Origin: Hymenopus coronatus
Taxonomy: Eukaryota > Arthropoda > Insecta > Mantodea > Hymenopodidae
Direction of reading: 5' to 3'
Length of the DNA: 64,000 nucleotides
Assembly: GCA_030762935.1 (NCBI GenBank)
Contig: CM060899.1
Span: 66,886,501 to 66,950,500, forward strand
Each line of letters begins with the position of its first letter. Position 1 is the stretch's first letter. Made by a program: the position numbers and the translations under genes. The notes below the pieces were generated by a model. That model was not told the origin of the DNA. It saw nothing but the letters and a program-made list of their open reading frames with translations, and did no database searches. This document shows, in pieces, positions 22,037-33,046 of this stretch.

Positions 22037-22931
22037 CTAAAAAATCTGATGTGTTACACTCACAAGACTTTCTCTAGCCTCTTCTACAATCTTCTTGCAT
22101 AAGATTCTTCTTCTTCTTTCTGCACCTTGTTAATCAAGGTATTCAGCACAATGTTCTTATTACTTAGTTCCTTATAAGTAGGAAGAAAATATGGGAATAT
22201 ACTCGGATAAATCGATAGTCAAATGTTTTAAAAGCTATCGTTATGCGATTGTCATTACAAATTGCTTCTTTTCTTGGCCAGGAGTAGAACAAAGGAAAAA
22301 CGGATGCTCCCGTCTGAGAAAAGTATAAGTACTTCACAACTGAAACTAATAACAATGAATACCTCGAAAACGGTAAGCTCCCCGAAAAAAAAATGTATAT
22401 GACGTAAATTGTGCATTTTAGCAAGGCCTACATTTTTTGTAGAGTAAGCTTTTGTCTATCTCTTACTGTTTATTAGTTATGCCAAATTAAGCAAAATTCA
22501 TCCAGAATAAACAGGTCTTTAGATGCTATTCCTAGAAAATTCAAGACATACATTTTATTTGTCAGGTAAACATCTTTAATATACGATATTTTAATCAAAA
22601 TCGTTAGAGCCATTTGTAAGAAAATAAAAATTTTCGAAAAAATGTTCCATGTAAAGGGTAGTTTGGGGTGGGGGGATTTTTCTCAAAATCTTCTTGTCGT
22701 ATCCCTGGAAGATACAGAACTTAAATACCAAGTTTGGTATTTTAGCTACTTTTCGTTTTTGAGTTATCATGTTGACAGACACACGGACACACACACACAC
22801 GGACCTTTTTCTGGAAATGCTTTTTTTTGGATTCAGGGGGTCCTAAAACATGTATTTACGGTGAAATCGCGACATCGAATTTTTGGGTGGAATGCAATAC
22901 ATTGTACATACGGGGCTAGAGAAAGTAAAAA
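22037..22931 (+). mobile_element. HLN-A copy, full length, GCTAGAG subfamily
   Basis: Starts TCTGATGTGTTACACTCACA and CTTTCTCTAGCCTC; (CA)n at 22789-22799; 3' end shortened to TTGTACATACGGGGCTAGAG then AAAGTAAAAA. The CTCTAGC/GCTAGAG change is present at both ends, so the terminal inverted repeat has changed in parallel. Confidence 0.8.
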
Positions 22932-24555
22932 CGAATTATATCCTAATAGAACACACAAATTTGACTCTCACTGATGGAAGAACGAATGTCTGGGGTATGT
23001 GACACGGGGTAGAATCACAAACAGAAGTACTTCACTTAAGATTCTTCACTATTGATTCTTCACTTATAGAGGCACTATTCCTACAAGCAACTCCCGACAT
23101 AATAGTTTGAAGACGTAGAAATATATGCTAGCAACTAGTGCTATTTTCTTCTGCTTACAAGTACTCGTTTTCTACGGTCATCGATAATTACCGCGTACTT
23201 CCCTATTACGCGACTCAAGCGATGACTGCAATGTTTAGCGTAATAATATCACATACTCGAGCAATATCACTGCCGCCTCCACGTACGCACAGCATAACAA
23301 GCATAATTTCTTATGTGCGCATCGCTTATATACCTAAAACGTTTACTTTTATTGCTCATTCCTGATTAGTTGAAGAAAAGCGCGAAAATAACAGTCTCGC
23401 GATTAATTTTGGAAGTTCTTTGTATTAGACTCACGTAACCGCTCTTTATAATGGAAAAGTCCCGAGCTGCTAACTTTTAGGGAAAAGACCTGTGTCTATA
23501 AAACTCTCTGTTACTTGTTCCTCTAATGCGCTAAAATCTTGCTCTTACAAAAGCATTTGCGTTGAAGTATTAACAAAGAAAGTAACCTTGGCGTGCACAA
23601 TAGTTACTTCTCACCTTAGGGTTTTGTGTTCTGCAATCTGCTCAGTCTTGGCTACTGAAGCAGATATATCTCCTATGTTAAACCTATGCAAAAAAATTAA
23701 ACTAATAAAATACAAAGTGGGCTAATATACTGTTGCAAGTTCCACAATTGCACTTTCAATTAATTTAGCTACAATGTTTATTTACTGTGTTATTTATTTC
23801 AAAACATGGGTGAAAGTAATAATTATATTTTGTATGAGATGAATTCAATAACCTCAAATAATTTAAAGTTTGTTTTCATTTCATGTATTAGTGATTAAAA
23901 GCTGAAATAAAATAATTTTTTCCCATTTCTGTTGTTACTATCGATAATCGTACATTGGGTGTAGATACATGGTCGAAAGCTTCATATACCATAGTAGATA
24001 ACCTGATAAAATCTCCCTTCCTATATATTATAAATTATTAATAGTCTATTCCGCTGAATTGTCTTATCAAATACAGCTCGTGTTTTCATCTCTTAGGACA
24101 GTTGACTCTCGTCTGGTCGAGAATTATCAACAAGATGAAATCACTTGTATTGCTTATGAAAATACGCGTTTTTTAATTGAATCCAAAACAAGCATTTTTA
24201 CTCTCTCTAAATTACGTATAGTATTTAAGAGAACTTTACATTCCACCGAAAATTTGACACTTAAAACTTCACAGGAAAAACACGTTTTGAGACCACTGAA
24301 TAAAATTAATACTTTTACTTTCTCTAGCACTTGGATACAAAATAAAGTAAAATAAAAATCTCTACAATGACCTTGGTAGATTAATATGCCAGACTTTTAA
24401 TATGTGCTAAACTTCACATTTGAACATACGTTATCATTTATAGATAATTTTAAACTAATATAATTAAGAATAATCGGCTTACCCTTCACATTTTTGTAGG
24501 ACTGACACCTCTCCAGCACTTACAAGCTAATATCTGCGGGTCTGAGGCGTATATA
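22932..24555. other. Low-copy AT-rich DNA with HLN-A scraps
   Basis: No gene recognised in 22932-24150. Between about 24200 and 24360 there are shuffled HLN-A pieces (CATTCCACCGAAAATTTGAC, AAACACGTTTTGAGACCACT, ACTTTCTCTAGCACT) ending in the AAATAAAGTAAAATAAAAATCT motif seen also at 29.9 and 34.9 kb. Confidence 0.45.
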
Positions 24556-24716
24556 AAAGTAAAAAGTTTATTCTTTTATTTACTTCATGCTAATCCAGAA
24601 TAAATTAGCAGAAATAGTCTTATTGCTTACTTTTTTATAAGTAGGAAGGAAATAAGGGAGTAGCATAGATTAAAGTGACAATTAAAAGCTGGTTGCTATG
24701 TGACTGAAGTACCTTT

Positions 24717-24960
24717 ACAAGAAACATTATTATCCGGGCTTGTAGCCCGTGGTCTACTGGGCTCCTCCTTCATCTTCTCAGACGTTTCGTCTGCGGCTGC
24801 GGCAGACATCTTCAGTGGCAGTGCGATCGAAGTGTCCTGGTGGAGGTTTCAACAGCGACTGGGAAGATGAAGAAGGAGGAGCCCAGTAGAACACGGCCTA
24901 CAAGCCCAGATAATAATTTTTCTTGTACTGACACAGGCCGTGAAAGCCTACAAATTTCAA
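24717..24960 (-). mobile_element. Nested retroelement fragment, possibly Penelope-like
   Basis: 244-bp insertion flanked by a perfect 12-bp duplication TGAAGTACCTTT (24705-24716 and 24961-24972), so its boundaries are exact. Long inverted arms (about 24717-24778 and 24863-24926) share CCGGGCTTGTAG and CTACTGGGCTCCTCCTTC with few differences. The minus strand contains GCAGACGAAACGTC after CACTGAAGATG, which looks like a hammerhead ribozyme core. Variable ~12-bp duplications and hammerhead motifs are known from Penelope-like retroelements; assignment here is inference. Confidence 0.65.
24781..24815 (-). ncRNA. Hammerhead-ribozyme-like core
   Basis: Minus strand order: CTGAAGA (24809-24815, fits CUGANGA), T, GTCTGC, 7-nt loop, GCAGAC (a perfect 6-bp stem II), GAAA (24785-24788), then CGTC, which would be a minimal stem III and GUC cleavage site. 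The single T between CTGAAGA and stem II is non-canonical, and the stem I partners do not clearly pair in this copy, so activity is doubtful. Confidence 0.4.
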
Positions 24961-25370
24961 TGAAGTACCTTTGGTTGTATGGATTGATGTTGACAAATTC
25001 CTGTATGAGAAAAGCATAAGTTTTTAAAGTTGAAATTAATAATAAGCAATATCTCAAAAATGATCAACTCCACGAAAAAATGTATATAGCATAAATTGTG
25101 TGTTTTAAAGACATTTTTTGTGTTTTAAGTTTTTGTCCATCCCTTACTGTCTAGCAGTTATGCAAACTTTCGTAAAATTTATCCTGAATAAAGTAGTCGT
25201 CAGAGAATATACCTAGAAAATTCAAGTTATACATATTATGTGTCAGGTAAATCTCTTTAATATACAACATTTTAATTAAAATCGTTAGAGCAATTTTTGA
25301 GAAAATATGAATTTTGGAAAAAAAAGTTCCATTGAAAGGGAGTTGGGGTGGGGAAATTTTGTCAAGGTTG

Positions 25371-26028
25371 CTGAACTTGTTATTTAAGTTGAATATCTTC
25401 AAGGATGCTACACGACGATTTTCAAGAAAATAACCCCCACTAACAACTACGCTTTACATGGAAAATTTTTCGAAAATTTTGATTTTTTCAAAATGAATCT
25501 AAAGGTTTTGATTAAAATAACTTATGCTTAAGATATTTTTATGAGAAACATAATGTGTATTTTGATTTTTCTGGGAATAGTCTCTGAAGGCCTCTTCATT
25601 CTGGATGACTTTTGTATAACTGGAAAACCATAATAGAAAAACTTATTGCACAAAAATGTAGAAATCATCAAAACATACAATGAATGCTAAATTCATTTTG
25701 TTTGTAGAGTTAACCGTTTTGGTGATATTCCGGATCATTGGTATCAATTTTAAGGCACATAAACTTTCTCGAACACAGAGACATTTTTCTTTTTACTTCT
25801 CGTTTGTATACTACTGGCAATTTCAATTTTTTAAGACAGCGACCGGCTTTTAAAGAACTTGACTAGAGCTTTTAGCCTATGCAATCTATTACTTCCCTTC
25901 TACTTACAATGAAAGAAATAATAAGAAAATTTCTGTTAATGTTTATCTTGATTAGCATAATGTAGAACGCAGATTAATCTTTTGAATAAAAGGTTTGTTT
26001 TCGGAACAGCTAGAAAAAGTCATGTGAC
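25371..26028 (-). mobile_element. HLN-A copy, hairpin side missing
   Basis: Starts near CTTGTTATTTAAGTTGAATA and ends GGAACAGCTAGAAAAAGTCA. Joined head-to-head to the truncated + copy on its left at the G/C-run block, giving an imperfect palindrome centred near 25370. Confidence 0.7.
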
Positions 26029-26878
26029 TTTTCTCTAGCCCGCATATACAATGCACATAGTAGATAAAGGGGGTATTGTATTCCACTCAAAAATTCGATG
26101 TCGAGATTTCACTACAAATATATGTTTTGGGGTCCTCTGTGTCCCAAAAAAGCATTTTAGAAAAAGGTCCGTGTATGTATGTGGACAGCATAGCTCAAAA
26201 ACGAAAATACCGTTAAATAACAAACTTGGTAATTAAGATTCGTATCTTCCAAAGATCCAACACAAAAATTTTCAGAAAATCCCCCAATACAAATTACTCT
26301 TTACATGGAAAACATTTCGAAAATGTTGATTTTCTAGAATATGACACTAATGATTTTGATTAAAATCACTTATATTTAAGATATTTACATGCAAAATAAA
26401 AATAATGTCTTGAAATATCTGAGAAAAGCCTCTAAAGACCTCTTTATTCTGGATGATTTTTATTGAAGTTTGCATAACGTGTAGACCGTAAGAGATAGAC
26501 AAAAACTTACCATACAAAAACTGTAGAGCACGTTAAGACACACAATTTATGTTATATACATTTTTTTCGTGGAGTTGATCGCTTTTGAGATATTTTTTGT
26601 TTTTGGTTTCAACTTTGAAAAACTTATACATTCCTCATACAGGAATTTATCAAGTCCTGTCCACACAAACAAAGGAACTTCTGTCACATAGCAACCAGCT
26701 TTTTGACTTCACTTTAACGTATGGTGCTCCCTTATTTCGGTTCTACTTACAAGAAGGCAAGTAATAAGACTATTCCTGCTCATTTTTTCTAGATTAGCAT
26801 GAAGTAAATAGAAGCATAAGCTTTCTAACAAGAACTTGTTGCAGAGATGTAGAGAAAGTCATGTGAATGGAACATATC
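26029..26878 (-). mobile_element. HLN-A copy, near full length
   Basis: Hairpin side ACTTTTCTCTAGCCCGCATA with diverged palindrome; far terminus GTAGAGAAAGTCATGTGAAT. Follows the previous copy head-to-tail with no spacer (GTCATGTGACTTTTCTC). Confidence 0.8.
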
Positions 26879-27275
26879 ATTTTTTGTGGCTATAATTATA
26901 ACCCATTACATTATTTAGATATTTAAGATGAAGTGGGTGCCCATTTAGTTGATGTTTGTATGTGGAGAAGGGGAGAATTCTTAAGGTTTATGTGGAGTAG
27001 AGATAGCGTATGGTTGAATGACACGCAGCAGGGGTGTGGTGTGTAATGTTGATGTACGAGCAACGTCACGCCCCCTCTCGTAATTTAACAACCACACGGT
27101 CCCCATGCTGCGGAAGTTGATAGTCAGGGATTCCCAATTTACGTTGCTTCTTTCTTTCCGCTGGGCCTCGCAAAATATTTACCTCGCACTTTTAAACCCA
27201 GCGAAAACAAATACCATCGCAATAACCTGCCTTCTACTACATTCTATACAAAGAATACTAAAACAAGAAAAAAAA
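26879..27275. other. Low-copy DNA, no gene seen
   Basis: No motif or repeat found. Confidence 0.4.
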
Positions 27276-28101
27276 ATCTGATGTGTTCCATTCACATGAC
27301 TTTCTCTACATCTCTGCAACAAATTATTGTTAAAAAGCTAATGCTTCTATGTACTTAATACTAACCGAGAAAAAATTAACAGAAATGGTCTTATTACTTG
27401 CTTCCTTGTAAGTAGAAGCGAAATAAGGGAGTACCATAGGTTAAAGTGATAGTCAAAAGCTGGTTCCTATGGACTTTGTTTGTATGGACAGGTCTTTATG
27501 TTTTTCAAAGCTGAAACTAAAACAAAAGAAATATCTTATAACCGATTAACTCCACGAAAAAATGTGTATAATATAAATTGTGTGCTTTAATGTGCTCTAC
27601 ATTTTCTGTGTGGTAAGTTTTTGTCCATCTCCTAAGGTTAGCAGTTATGCAAAAATCCGTTAAATTCATCCTGAGTAATGTAATCTTCAGAGGCTATTCC
27701 CTAAAAATTCAATATATAAATTTTATTTGTCAAGGAAATATCTTAAATATACGAGATTTTAATAAAAATCGTTAGAGCCATTTTTAAGACAATCAAAATT
27801 TGCGAAATCATTTTTCCATGGAAAGGGTAGTTTGGGGGGGTTTCTTGAAAATCTTCGTGGCGCATCCTTGGAAGATACTGAACTTAAATACCAAGTTGGG
27901 TTTTTAACGGTCTCTTCATTTTTTGCTGTGCTGTCCACAGACGCAGACAGACACACACGGACATTTTTCTAAAAATGCTTTTTTTGGATTTAGGGGGTCT
28001 CAAAACATATATTTCCAGTGAAATCTCGGTATCGAATTTTTGGGCACATTACAGTACCTTCTCTATATACTATGTACATAGTGCGTATAGAGAAAGTAAA
28101 A
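27276..28101 (+). mobile_element. HLN-A copy, full length
   Basis: Starts TCTGATGTGTTCCATTCACA after a run of A; ends ACTATGTACATAGTGCGTAT then AGAGAAAGTAAAAA. Here the palindrome arms CTCTATA/TATAGAG pair fully. A + fragment follows at once (tandem joint GTAAAAAAGTGATATATTCC). Confidence 0.8.
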
Positions 28102-28335
28102 AAGTGATATATTCCATTCACATGCCTTTTTCTACATCTCTGTAATAAATTATTGTTAATAAGCTTGTTCTTCGATCTATTTAATGCTAGAACAGCACAA
28201 ACCGCCTTATTACTCAGTTCCTTTATAAGTAAAAGGGAAATAAGGGAATACATTAGACTAAACCGACAGTCAAATGTTTTAAAATGTGGTTGCTATGGAA
28301 TTGAAATCCGTTTCTTTGCGTGGAGATGAGTTCGT
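28102..28335 (+). mobile_element. HLN-A 5' fragment
   Basis: GTGATATATTCCATTCACATG start, then GCCTTATTACTCAGTTCCTT. Cut after ~230 bp in GGTTGCTATGGAATTGAAAT. Confidence 0.65.
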
Positions 28336-28485
28336 TAGAGTCTCTGAAGACAAGTTTATCCTGGATGAATTTTGCGGAAATTTGCATAACTGGTAAACCG
28401 TAAGAGATAGACAAAAACTTACGTCACAAAAAATGTATTGCTCGTTAAAACACACAATTTATGTTATATACCTTCTTACTTTCTC
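28336..28485 (-). mobile_element. HLN-A internal fragment
   Basis: Covers GTCTCTGAAGACAAGTTTAT through ACACAATTTATGTTATATAC, the middle of the element only, between two other HLN-A pieces. Confidence 0.6.
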
Positions 28486-29290
28486 TATACCGACTATGTA
28501 CATAGAGAAAGTATTGCACTCCACAAAAAAAAAGTCAATACCGAGATTTCATCGGAAATATATGTTTTAGGGTCCCCTTTATCTAAAAAAAGTATTTTCA
28601 GAAAAAGGTCCGCGTGTGTGTGTCTGTGTGAACACGATAACTCAAAAACGAAAAGTCGGTAAAATACCAAACTTGGTTTTTAAGGTTAATATCTCCCAGG
28701 GTTGCGACACGAAGATTTTGAGAAAACTCCCCCACCCTAAACTACCCTTTACATAGAACTTTTTTCGAAAATTTCGATTTTCTCAAAAATGGCTCTAAGG
28801 ATTTTGATTAAAATATCATATATTAAAGACATTTACCTGACAAATAAAATGTATATCTTGAATTTTCTGGGAATAGCCTCTGAAGACTACTTTATTCCGG
28901 GTTAATTTTACGGAATTTTGCATAACTGCTAAACCGTAAGAGATGGAGAAAAATTTACTACACAACAAATGTAGAGCACGTTAAAGCACACAATTTATGT
29001 TATATGCATTTGTTTCGTGGAGTTGATCGTTTTTTAGATATTGCGTTTTTTTGTTTCAGCTTTAAAAAACTTTTACTTTTCTCATATAGGAATTTGTCAA
29101 CTCCTGTCCATACAAACAGCTTTTAGCTATCACTTTAACCTATGGTACTCGCTTATTTCGCTTCTACTTACAAGGAAGCAAGTAATAAGATTTTTTCTTC
29201 TAATTTTTTCTCGATTAGCAGGACTTAAATAGAAGCTTAAGCTTTTTAACAATATTTTGTAGAAAACGTCATGTGAATGGAACACATCAG
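28486..29290 (-). mobile_element. HLN-A copy, near full length
   Basis: Hairpin partly deleted (CTATACCGACTATGTACATAGAG). GT tract at 28615-28629. Terminus ACGTCATGTGAATGGAACAC intact. Confidence 0.8.
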
Positions 29291-29755
29291 AGTTTGCTTA
29301 TCTTAATTTTGACTTAACAGGAACCTTCTGCGCAAATAAAGACGCTTCCTTGTGTTTTGCAAAGCTTGAGTCAACACATCGTCAGTCCACGTTACGACTG
29401 TTTGCGTCTTCAGATCTGGGTCAGCTGGGGAAAATGGATGGCGAAGATGAAAAAATAACAGAGGCCTGCCGGGTATTACACCTCGGAAATCTTTATGGCA
29501 TTCCAGGGGAAGAACATGCCAAAAGCTCTTTGTTTCTTGCGGAAGTGGAAGGGAGGGCGCTGGTTGCGGACGTCTTAGCAACATGGAGCGCCCGCTCATT
29601 ACCATACACCAGCACCGCAAGGAGGGAATTCCTGCAGTGACGTCACTCTTTTCATCACCTCATAAAAACCGCTCATTAGTCGCGTTATTACACCCCCTCT
29701 CTCCGTCCCTCCTCACCCCCCATGTTTTTATTCGGGTACTGTTAGTTAACTTGTG
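29291..29755. other. GC-richer low-copy island, possible gene remnant
   Basis: Base composition differs sharply from the AT-rich surroundings and both strands have ~100-codon open frames (29350-29640 plus, 29303-29620 minus). I recognise no domain, so I do not call a gene. A spliced exon is possible but unsupported. Confidence 0.4.
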
Positions 29756-29935
29756 TTTTTATGTTCTCACTTGGGTTCTCGGTTTCTCTGGTGCTATAAT
29801 CCGTTTTCAAAACACAGCATCCTTCAAGTATAGTCTCTTTCAATGCCAACGTTTACGGAACTGCCTCAGAAGCAACCTCTGCATTCCTAATGACACGAAA
29901 AGATAAAAACAAAACAACAGATATAACTGGTATTT
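29756..29935. repeat. ~180-bp duplicated segment, copy 1
   Basis: TTGGGTTCTCGGTTTCTCTG, CTATAATCCGTTTTCAAAAC and AGAAGCAACCTCTGCAT occur in the same order at 31657-31828. In both places the right edge is TTTTTACTTTCTCTACACG, an HLN-A hairpin start. Confidence 0.8.
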
Positions 29936-30090
29936 TTACTTTCTCTACACGTACTAAAATAAAATAAAATCTGCAATACAACATCCTGGCATCTTGTTCC
30001 CTATACCAGGACGTATATTGCAAACTGTATAATTTATTTCCCACTTTTAAATTATTGTTATACATCATTATTTTACAGATAATACTTATA
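29936..30090. repeat. HLN-A-linked segment C, copy 1
   Basis: ACTTTCTCTACACGTACT followed by AAATAAAATAAAATC, ACAACATCCTGGCAT, TATACCAGGACGTATATTG and TTAAATTATTGTTATACATC. The same order occurs at 34849-34998. The hairpin start fused to unrelated sequence suggests an HLN-A end captured in a different element. Confidence 0.65.
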
Positions 30091-30820
30091 TACTAATAAC
30101 TCAAAATTTAATTTAAAACAAAAACAAATTAATATAAACTGAAATAAAATAAATTCCAACCATAAAACAACTTTCACTAACACTAAATCATCTATTATTA
30201 ATTACTGGAATCCAGTAACACAAATAACTGGTAACCAGCTATTTAGCCATAAAACTATGCTCTAGATTATTAAGATAAATGAAAAACTAATCCTATACTA
30301 CTACTGGTATCCAGCAGAATATGCACTGGTAACCAGCGCAACTAAATAATTATATTATACAATAATTTCTTTACATTGTAGTAAACTGTAGTAAATTGTC
30401 TTTTACTTCCCTTGGCTAATATCTGTTACTAATTATACCTAATCTTTTACATCATCATTACACTAAACTCACTGTATTTAATTTTTTAACATTATTTAGC
30501 ACTTCACTAACACTTGCTCCTCAACGTCATCTCCCCTTGCCTCGTACTGTCCACCGCCAGAAGCTCATAATCCACCATTCCTGCTCTCACACGCCCTCTG
30601 CATCACTCTGGTCTACACCGGCTCCTTCTTCTTCGCCTCCTACTATGCTCGGCTCTTCTTCATCTTCCACTAGTCTCCAGTATCCATTTAGAATTAGTTT
30701 GCATTATTTATTCTTCCTCTTCTTCCTATGGATTTCTCCCTTGGGTTCATAGTTATTTAAGTTGCAATAGTATTTGCATATATTTCTGTGTTTAAGTTTT
30801 TATCAGAGTGTCAGCTATAA
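30091..30820. other. Low-copy DNA with CTGGTAACCAG motifs
   Basis: Between 30200 and 30340 there are repeated near-palindromes CTGGAATCCAG, CTGGTAACCAG, CTGGTATCCAG, reminiscent of the motif of the 42.4-44.2 kb array. The rest (a CT-rich tract at 30560-30680) has no gene. Confidence 0.45.
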
Positions 30821-30822
30821 GC

Positions 30823-31656
30823 TTAAATGTACTATGTACATAGTGTATAGAGAAGGTATTGTATTGCACCCAAAAATTCGATACCGAGATTTCACCGGAA
30901 GTATATATTTTAGGGTTCCCTGTATCCAAAAAAAGCATTTTCAGAAAAAGGTCTCAGTGTGTCAGTGTGTTCCTGTGTTTGTGAACACGATAACTCAAAA
31001 ATGAAAACTCAGTGAAATACCAAATTTAGTATTTAAGTTTGGTATCTTCCAGGGATGCCACACGAAGATTTTGAGAAAAATCCCCCCATCCCAAGCTGCA
31101 CTTTACATGGAACTTTTTTCGAAAATTTTGAATTTCTTAAAAATGGCTCTAACGATTTTGATTAAAATATCGTATAATAAAGATATTAACTTGACAAATA
31201 AAAAGTGTATCCTCAATTTTCTGGGAATAGCCTCGGAAGCTTACTTTATTCTGCATGAAATTTATGGAATTTTGCATAGCTCCTAAACCTCAAGAGATAC
31301 ATAAATACTTACCACACAAGTGTGATATATGTTTTTTTGACGGAGTTGATCGTTTTTTAGATATTCCTTGTTTTTGGTTTCAGCCATGAAAAACTTATAC
31401 TTTTCTCATGCAGGAATTTGCCAACTCTGTTCATAGAAACAAAGGAACTTCAGTGACATAGTAACCAGCTTTTGACTATCACTTTAACCTATGCTACTCC
31501 CGTATTTCGCTTCTACTTACAAGGAAGCAAGTAATAAGGCTATTTCTGCTATTTTATTTCTTGACTAGCATGAAGTAAATAGATGCATAAGCTTTTTAGC
31601 CATAATTTGTTGCAGAGATGTAGAGAAAGTCATGTGAAATGAAGACATCAGATTTT
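30823..31656 (-). mobile_element. HLN-A copy, outer hairpin arm missing
   Basis: Starts within the palindrome at ATGTACTATGTACATAGTGT and ends GTAGAGAAAGTCATGTGAAA. Interior is close to the common form, with GTGTGTCAGTGTGTTCC in the GT position. Confidence 0.8.
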
Positions 31657-31828
31657 ATTTTTATGTTTTCACTTGGGTTCTCGGTTTCTCTGCTGCTATA
31701 ATCCGTTTTCAAAACATGGCATCCTTCAAGTATAGTCTCGTTCAATGGCAACTGTCTGAGAAGCAACCTCTGCATGCCTAATGAGACAAAAAAATGAGAA
31801 CGAAAGAACAGATATAACTGATATTTTT
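31657..31828. repeat. ~180-bp duplicated segment, copy 2
   Basis: Second copy of 29756-29935, about 90% identical by eye, lying between the 5' terminus of one HLN-A copy and the hairpin of the next. Confidence 0.8.
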
Positions 31829-31858
31829 ACTTTCTCTACACGTACTGTGTACATAGTG

Positions 31859-32553
31859 TTGTCGCATGTGTCTTTGACGAGAGTTTAACTTACATTGTTT
31901 TAGTAATATTTTATTAATTAAGAATCAATTAATATGATTTGTTGGGATTTGATTCTTACTTATTCTTGGAAAAAATTAAGTTTTGTTATGAGCTGATTAA
32001 TTAACAGGATGACACTCCTAGTGGACTTTTCGATGACGCCAATATGCGTTGGGCTACGTGCACATTCGCACTTTGACCTCACACCGGATATTCTAGAACA
32101 TTTAAATATTTGCTGCTGATTGGCTAAGATTACCCACTATATATTGGTTCTCCATTTTAGGAGAACGGCCACCTTCCGTGACGCCGCTAAATGTATTTAA
32201 GGGACTGCAGACCCGATCACCAGGTCTTGTCTTGATCGTCGGGGAACCTCTGCTTGCTTGTGTGCGTCTTGGGGCATCGCTCCGGGCTCAAACGCTCGAC
32301 CGCTCGACCATTTTATCTTTCACCTCGCCTACACACATCATGACACATTGCTTAAGGTAAGGCTTTGTATTAGTGACCCGAGTAATCAGAATAATATTGA
32401 CCGGGATTAATGGATAAGCTTGTAATCCCCCACTTTTGTAAACGAAACATGAGCAACCAACAAATGATGTAATCTTTCTTAATATATCAGCTTAATTAAA
32501 ACCTGTTATCATTGCTCTACATTTGCATTCCTTTCACAACGTTGCAGAATCTT
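31859..32553. mobile_element. ~695-bp nested insertion, candidate solo LTR
   Basis: Interrupts the HLN-A palindrome, with GTG on both sides (31856-31858 and 32554-32556) as a possible part of the target duplication. Contains promoter-like TATATATTGG (about 32139) and TATTTAAGGG (32194), no long inverted ends and no transposase frame; a 60-codon frame at 32178-32360 has no known domain. The ends do not show a clear TG...CA, so a solo LTR is only a hypothesis. Confidence 0.5.
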
Positions 32554-32663
32554 GTGTATAGAGAAGGTATTGTAAAGCACCGAAAATTTCGATACTGAGA
32601 TTTCACCGGAAATACATGTTTTCAGACCTCCTGAATCCAAAAAAGCATTTTTAGAAAAATGTC

Positions 32664-32664
<1 letters not shown>

Positions 32665-32703
<39 letters not shown>
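32665..32703. repeat. (GT)n expansion inside HLN-A
   Basis: About 19 uninterrupted GT units at the place where most copies have 3-8 units. Confidence 0.95.
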
Positions 32704-32705
<2 letters not shown>

Positions 32706-33024
32706 TGTGGACAGCATAGTCCGTTAAAAACCAAACTTGGTATTTAAGTTTGCCAGCTTCCAAAGATGCAGCACAAAGATTTTCTAGAAAATCCCCCCAC
32801 CCCAAACTACCCTTAACATAGAGATTTTTTCTACAATTTTTATTTTCTCAAAAGTGGTCCTAACGATTCTAATTAAAACATCGTACATTAAAGATATTTC
32901 CCTTATAAATAAAATGTATATCTTGAATTATCAGGGAATAGCCTCTAAAGACTACTTTATTCTGGATCAATTTCACGGAATTTTGCATAACTGTTACACC
33001 ATAAGAGATGGACGAAAGTTTACC

Positions 33025-33046
33025 ACACAAAAAAAAAAAAAAAAAG
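33025..33046. repeat. Poly-A run inside HLN-A
   Basis: Eighteen or more A residues at the ACACAAAAAATGTAG position of the element. Confidence 0.85.

Larger units (their letters stand above)
24556..25370 (+). mobile_element. HLN-A copy with nested retroelement fragment
   Basis: Starts at AGTTTATTCTTTTATTTAC (5' ~70 bp missing), interrupted at 24717-24960, and cut at GGGGTGGGGAAATTTTGTCA, where an inverted copy begins. 3' third absent. Confidence 0.75.

Noticed and set aside
29303..29640. Opposed ~100-codon frames in the GC-rich island
   Set aside because: Both strands open, no recognised motif, no splice or start context that would favour one; kept as an unexplained island.
31859..32553. Confident solo-LTR call
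   Set aside because: No second LTR, no clear TG...CA ends and only a 3-bp flanking match; left as a candidate.
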